Positions 4,140 to 6,134 of a stretch of 6,134 nt of DNA are shown piece after piece. The stretch's first letter is position 1, and every line of letters begins with the position of its first letter. The position numbers and the translations under genes are program-made. The notes under the pieces were generated by a model that made no database searches, was not told where the DNA came from, and saw only the letters and a program-made list of their open reading frames with translations. This DNA comes from PVC group bacterium. GTDB lineage: Bacteria; Verrucomicrobiota; Kiritimatiellia; SS1-B-03-39; UBA6053. Location: positions 1 through 6,134 of the forward strand of contig PXDP01000508.1 of assembly GCA_003565035.1 (NCBI GenBank), written 5' to 3'.

Positions 4140-5252
4140 TCAAGAGGCGCAGCCCCAGGTCGTACCCGCGGTAGCCGGGCGAGAACCCGTTCCGGTACGC
4201 CGAACGGCAGTACCTGGCGAAGAAGTCCAAGACCCGCCCCGGAAGACGCGGAGGGAACCCGAACCGGGGCCCCGGGGATCCACCACCAGTCCCTTGGCAT
4301 AGTCTCCATACCAATCCTGGCACCATTCCCATACATTCCCGTGCACCTCGTGCATCCCCCACCCATTCCCCCTCAGCTTCCCAACGGGCTGCGTCTTCCC
4401 CTCACTCGTCTTGGCGTACCAACCCACCCGCGCCAGATTCGGGCAGTACCCATCCTCGCTCACCAACTCCAAACCGTTGTTCAACGCACTTGTCGTCCCC
4501 GCTCGGCACCCGTGCTCCCACTCCGCCTCCGTGGGTAAACGCAACCCCGCAAACCCTAGCTTCCGGTCCGCCTTCCCGATCCATTCCTGCACATCCTCCC
4601 AACTCACGTTCTCTACCGGTGCGTCCAAACCGGATTGCTTGAACGCCGAGGGATTCTCTCCCGCCACAGACACCCACTGCCGCTGCGTAACCGGATATTT
4701 CCCCATCCAATATCCTCGCGTCAGCTTTACGGGGTGGCGTGTTTCATCGGAGCTCCTTCCCAATTCCCCCTCCGGACTGCCCATCCAAAAGAAATCCTCC
4801 TCACCTGAAATCCGCTTCCACGCCGCACTCGTCGTCGCCGGACACCAGCAAAACACCAAGGGTACATTCCCCGGCAGCATCAGCGTCATCTCCTCCCCGG
4901 GCTCCGGCTCCCTCATAGTATTTCTAGGCAAGGGCGGGGCCAAATCGGGCATCACAGGTTGTTCGTTTTGCAGTGCACGGGCCACATGTTCCTCCACCCA
5001 GAGGAATTTCCGAATCTCCCCGCATTCCTCCAGCCTAAAGCCTTTGTCCCGTGCCGCCAACTCCCGGCGACCGTCTTTGTACAACAGCACCAGACCCCAG
5101 TACCCGGGAATTTCTCCGCGCTGCCCGTTGGCAAACAAATGGTTTGCAATGGTGATGAAGGGGATGTCTTCCCCAAACGACAAGCGCGCCAGTCGAGTGA
5201 CATCGACCTGCCCCACGCTGCCTTCTCCTTGTATTTCCGCGGGGATGTTCAT
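4140..5252 (-). CDS. N-terminal module fused to FGE/SUMF1-like (C-type lectin fold) domain, C-terminus frameshifted
   Basis: The 370-residue frame has two parts. Residues 1-96 are a module shared at over 90% identity with the upstream protein at 5255-5890; I do not recognise its family. Residues about 120-342 are an FGE/SUMF1-like domain: WMGSPEGE (156-163), GKYPVTQRQW (184-193), VENVSWEDVQEW (213-224), LRLPTEAEWEHGCRAG (237-252), HGNVWEWCQDWYGDY (304-318) and FRGGSW (337-342). After Trp342 the frame turns into 28 residues unlike the family. A -1 shift there restores DFFARYCRSAYRNG...LGLRL and ends at a TAG at 4111, so one base appears lost. The Cys pair of genuine formylglycine-generating enzymes is not evident in the restored tail, so a binding or scaffold role is more likely than catalysis. 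The start is two bases after the upstream stop, implying translational coupling. The tail resembles a diversity-generating retroelement variable region. Confidence 0.85.
   Translation of the reverse strand: MNIPAEIQGEGSVGQVDVTRLARLSFGEDIPFITIANHLFANGQRGEIPGYWGLVLLYKDGRRELAARDKGFRLEECGEIRKFLWVEEHVARALQNEQPVMPDLAPPLPRNTMREPEPGEEMTLMLPGNVPLVFCWCPATTSAAWKRISGEEDFFWMGSPEGELGRSSDETRHPVKLTRGYWMGKYPVTQRQWVSVAGENPSAFKQSGLDAPVENVSWEDVQEWIGKADRKLGFAGLRLPTEAEWEHGCRAGTTSALNNGLELVSEDGYCPNLARVGWYAKTSEGKTQPVGKLRGNGWGMHEVHGNVWEWCQDWYGDYAKGLVVDPRGPGSGSLRVFRGGSWTSSPGTAVRRTGTGSRPATAGTTWGCAS
4144..4229 (-). other. candidate diversity-generating retroelement variable region
   Basis: In the restored frame the FGE tail is W-DFFARYCRSAYRNG-FSPGYRGYDLGLRL. 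Most positions that are Asn in template-derived FGE-type DGR tails are here NNC codons: GAC, TTC, TTC, TAC, TAC, AAC, TTC, TAC, TAC, GAC. That is what substitution at the adenines of AAC codons would give. The stretch ends in an adenine-free GC-rich run (CTGGGGCTGCGCCTC), like an initiation site for mutagenic homing. No template repeat or reverse transcriptase is visible, so this is a pattern-based inference. Confidence 0.45.
4971..5252 (-). repeat. duplicated N-terminal module, copy in the FGE-like gene
   Basis: The first 94 codons are a direct repeat of 5609-5890, offset by exactly 638 bp with no indels. The proteins differ at about eight positions, all after residue 49. Positions 5119-5177 are identical to 5757-5815 over 59 bases. 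Similarity stops abruptly around codon 95. Confidence 0.9.
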
Positions 5253-5254
5253 GA

Positions 5255-5890
5255 TTATTTTCTTCGCTGTTTATTTTCCGGATATCCACAAGACCAGCAT
5301 CTGAGCTTACTTTCCCATGGTTTGAGCACCACGGAACAATGTGGGCATATCGGCAAATCGGACATGGTGATATCTGAATTGCGCCGGGTGATGTCCGGCC
5401 ATCCACAAGTGAAGCAACGCAATTTCCCTTCCCAGGGTTTCATCCGACCGTGGCCATAGGGACAGTGCCCGGGCATGATGCTAAAAGCTCTTGAACTTTT
5501 AGATGCATTGCGATCGCTGCTCACAAAGGATGTTCCGGATGGGCGCGATGATGTCTCAACCCGATTTTCTGATGGGACTTGGAAGTTTTTTGATGCACGT
5601 TGCGTTCGCAAAGCATCCGCCACATGCGCCTCCACCCATAGAAATTTTCGGATCTTCCCGCATTGCGCGAGGCTTAGTCCTTTGTCCCGTGCCGCCAACT
5701 CCCTGCGACCGTCTTTGTAGAGCAATACCAGCCCCCAATAATTCGGGATTTCGCCCCGCTGCCCGTTGGCAAACAAATGGTTTGCAATGGTGATGAAGGG
5801 GATGTCTTCCCCAAAAGACAAGCGCGCCAGCCGGGTGACATCCACCTGGCCCACGCTGCCTTCGCCCTGGATTTCTGCTGGAATATTCAT
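5255..5890 (-). CDS. N-terminal module plus two zinc ribbons
   Basis: This 211-residue protein starts with the same module (1-94) as the downstream FGE-like protein. A polar Ser-rich linker (about 98-138) follows, then two related zinc-binding knuckles. The first has Cys143, possibly His147, Cys159 and Cys162; the second has Cys182, Cys185, Cys198 and Cys201. They are internal duplicates: KPWEGKLRCFTCGWP (151-165) and KPWESKLRCWSCGYP (190-204), 39 residues apart. Zinc ribbons usually bind nucleic acid or protein; no enzymatic domain is seen. The ATG at 5890 follows the upstream stop by eight bases, and its TAA is two bases before the next ATG, so the three genes form one tightly coupled operon. 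No strong Shine-Dalgarno sequence precedes it. The start is supported by alignment with the downstream paralogue, which begins with the identical MNIPAEIQGEGS. The function of the shared module is unknown. Confidence 0.85.
   Translation of the reverse strand: MNIPAEIQGEGSVGQVDVTRLARLSFGEDIPFITIANHLFANGQRGEIPNYWGLVLLYKDGRRELAARDKGLSLAQCGKIRKFLWVEAHVADALRTQRASKNFQVPSENRVETSSRPSGTSFVSSDRNASKSSRAFSIMPGHCPYGHGRMKPWEGKLRCFTCGWPDITRRNSDITMSDLPICPHCSVVLKPWESKLRCWSCGYPENKQRRK
5609..5890 (-). repeat. duplicated N-terminal module, copy in the zinc-ribbon gene
   Basis: Partner of the repeat at 4971-5252. The first 49 encoded residues are identical in both copies, although the DNA carries several synonymous differences, so the duplication is not brand new or the module is under strong purifying selection. 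The module contains a GEDIPFITIANHLFANGQRG segment, YWGLVLLYKDGRRELAARDKG and IRKFLWVE. Confidence 0.9.
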
Positions 5891-5898
5891 ATTGAATC

Positions 5899-6134
5899 TT
5901 ATTGCTTGACGAGCCGAAAGCCGCGCAGGTTCCTCCATTGTTTCCCGGCTGTTCTTCCATGGCGGGAAGCAGATCGGCAGCATCGAGCCGTGAGACAGGC
6001 ACTCCCGCCACGCCTTACACGGTAGGCTCCCATCGCAGGACCTACAGGATCAACTCCCATTTCATCAGGATAACTTCCGTACCAATCCCGGCACCATTCC
6101 TCCACATTGCCATGCATCTCGTACAGGCTCCATG
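5899..6134 (-). CDS. C-terminal end of an FGE/SUMF1-like protein
   Basis: Only the last 77 residues are inside the window; the protein begins beyond position 6134. Visible family motifs are WSLYEMHGNVEEWCRDWYGSY, then YRVRRGGS and CRSASR, and a final GFRLVKQ before TAA, the normal FGE/SUMF1 C-terminus. Where the family usually has GGSW, this protein has GGSA followed by CLTARCC. Unlike the downstream paralogue, its tail does not show a run of NNC codons, so it does not look like a retroelement-diversified region. It is eight bases from the next start and clearly the first visible gene of the same operon. Catalytic activity cannot be judged from the fragment. Confidence 0.85.
   Translation of the reverse strand, partial: WSLYEMHGNVEEWCRDWYGSYPDEMGVDPVGPAMGAYRVRRGGSACLTARCCRSASRHGRTAGKQWRNLRGFRLVKQ

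Noticed and set aside
3565..4302. Plus-strand frame with VPPGRGxPPWK repeats
   Set aside because: It is the complement of the minus-strand repeat peptide. It crosses the sigma-54 promoter and the palindromes, and only the minus strand has a ribosome site, promoter and terminator.
4318..4335. Plus-strand TGGCACCATTCCCATA as a further sigma-54 promoter
   Set aside because: It has no TTGC at the -12 position and lies inside the conserved EWCQDWYG coding segment on the other strand.
5130..5152. TTGGCAAACAAATGGTTTGCAA as an operator or promoter
   Set aside because: It is imperfect, has the wrong spacing for sigma-54, and recurs at 5768-5790 only because the coding module is duplicated.
4411..5304. 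Plus-strand frame of 297 codons opposite the FGE-like gene
   Set aside because: It has no recognisable domain and mirrors the strongly conserved FGE motifs on the minus strand.

Overview
Every gene I can support in this 6.1 kb window lies on the minus strand. The organism is a bacterium of moderately high GC content. It has a full-length sigma-54 (RpoN) homologue and several formylglycine-generating-enzyme-like (FGE/SUMF1, C-type-lectin fold) proteins. That mix would fit a Verrucomicrobiota/Planctomycetota-type or similar environmental bacterium, but nothing here fixes the taxonomy and this is only a guess.

Reading in the direction of transcription (high to low coordinates), the first block (6134 to about 4110) is a tightly packed gene string. 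It holds the C-terminal end of an FGE-like protein, then a 211-residue protein with an unrecognised N-terminal module and two zinc ribbons, then a 370-residue protein. The last one carries a near-identical copy of that N-terminal module fused to an FGE-like domain. The extreme C-terminus of its FGE domain looks like the variable region of a diversity-generating retroelement (DGR) target, and it is put out of frame by a one-base loss. No reverse transcriptase or template repeat is in the window.

The second block (about 4000 to 1) looks like a self-contained sigma-54 regulon. Three minus-strand elements match the -24/-12 consensus TGGCAC-N5-TTGCW: two perfectly (3810-3825, 1441-1456) and one with a single mismatch (2958-2973). 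They sit in front of, respectively, a 46-residue peptide gene built of 11-residue repeats, the rpoN-like gene itself, and an operon of a three-helix membrane protein plus a JAMM peptidase/E1 (ThiF) fusion. Two palindromes with the same arms, TTCCGA-N3-TCGGAA, lie 31 bp apart and about 155 and 185 bp upstream of the predicted start of the peptide transcript, where an enhancer-binding activator would bind. A strong terminator separates the peptide gene from a second small membrane protein gene.

Taken together, the second block encodes a dedicated, apparently autoregulated sigma-54, two small membrane proteins, a repetitive glycine-rich peptide, and an enzyme joining a Ub-like/peptide-activating E1 fold to a JAMM isopeptidase. 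A peptide-modification or Ub-like conjugation system switched on by its own sigma factor is a reasonable hypothesis. The promoters and domain motifs are read directly from the sequence. The functional link between the peptide and the E1/JAMM protein is inference.
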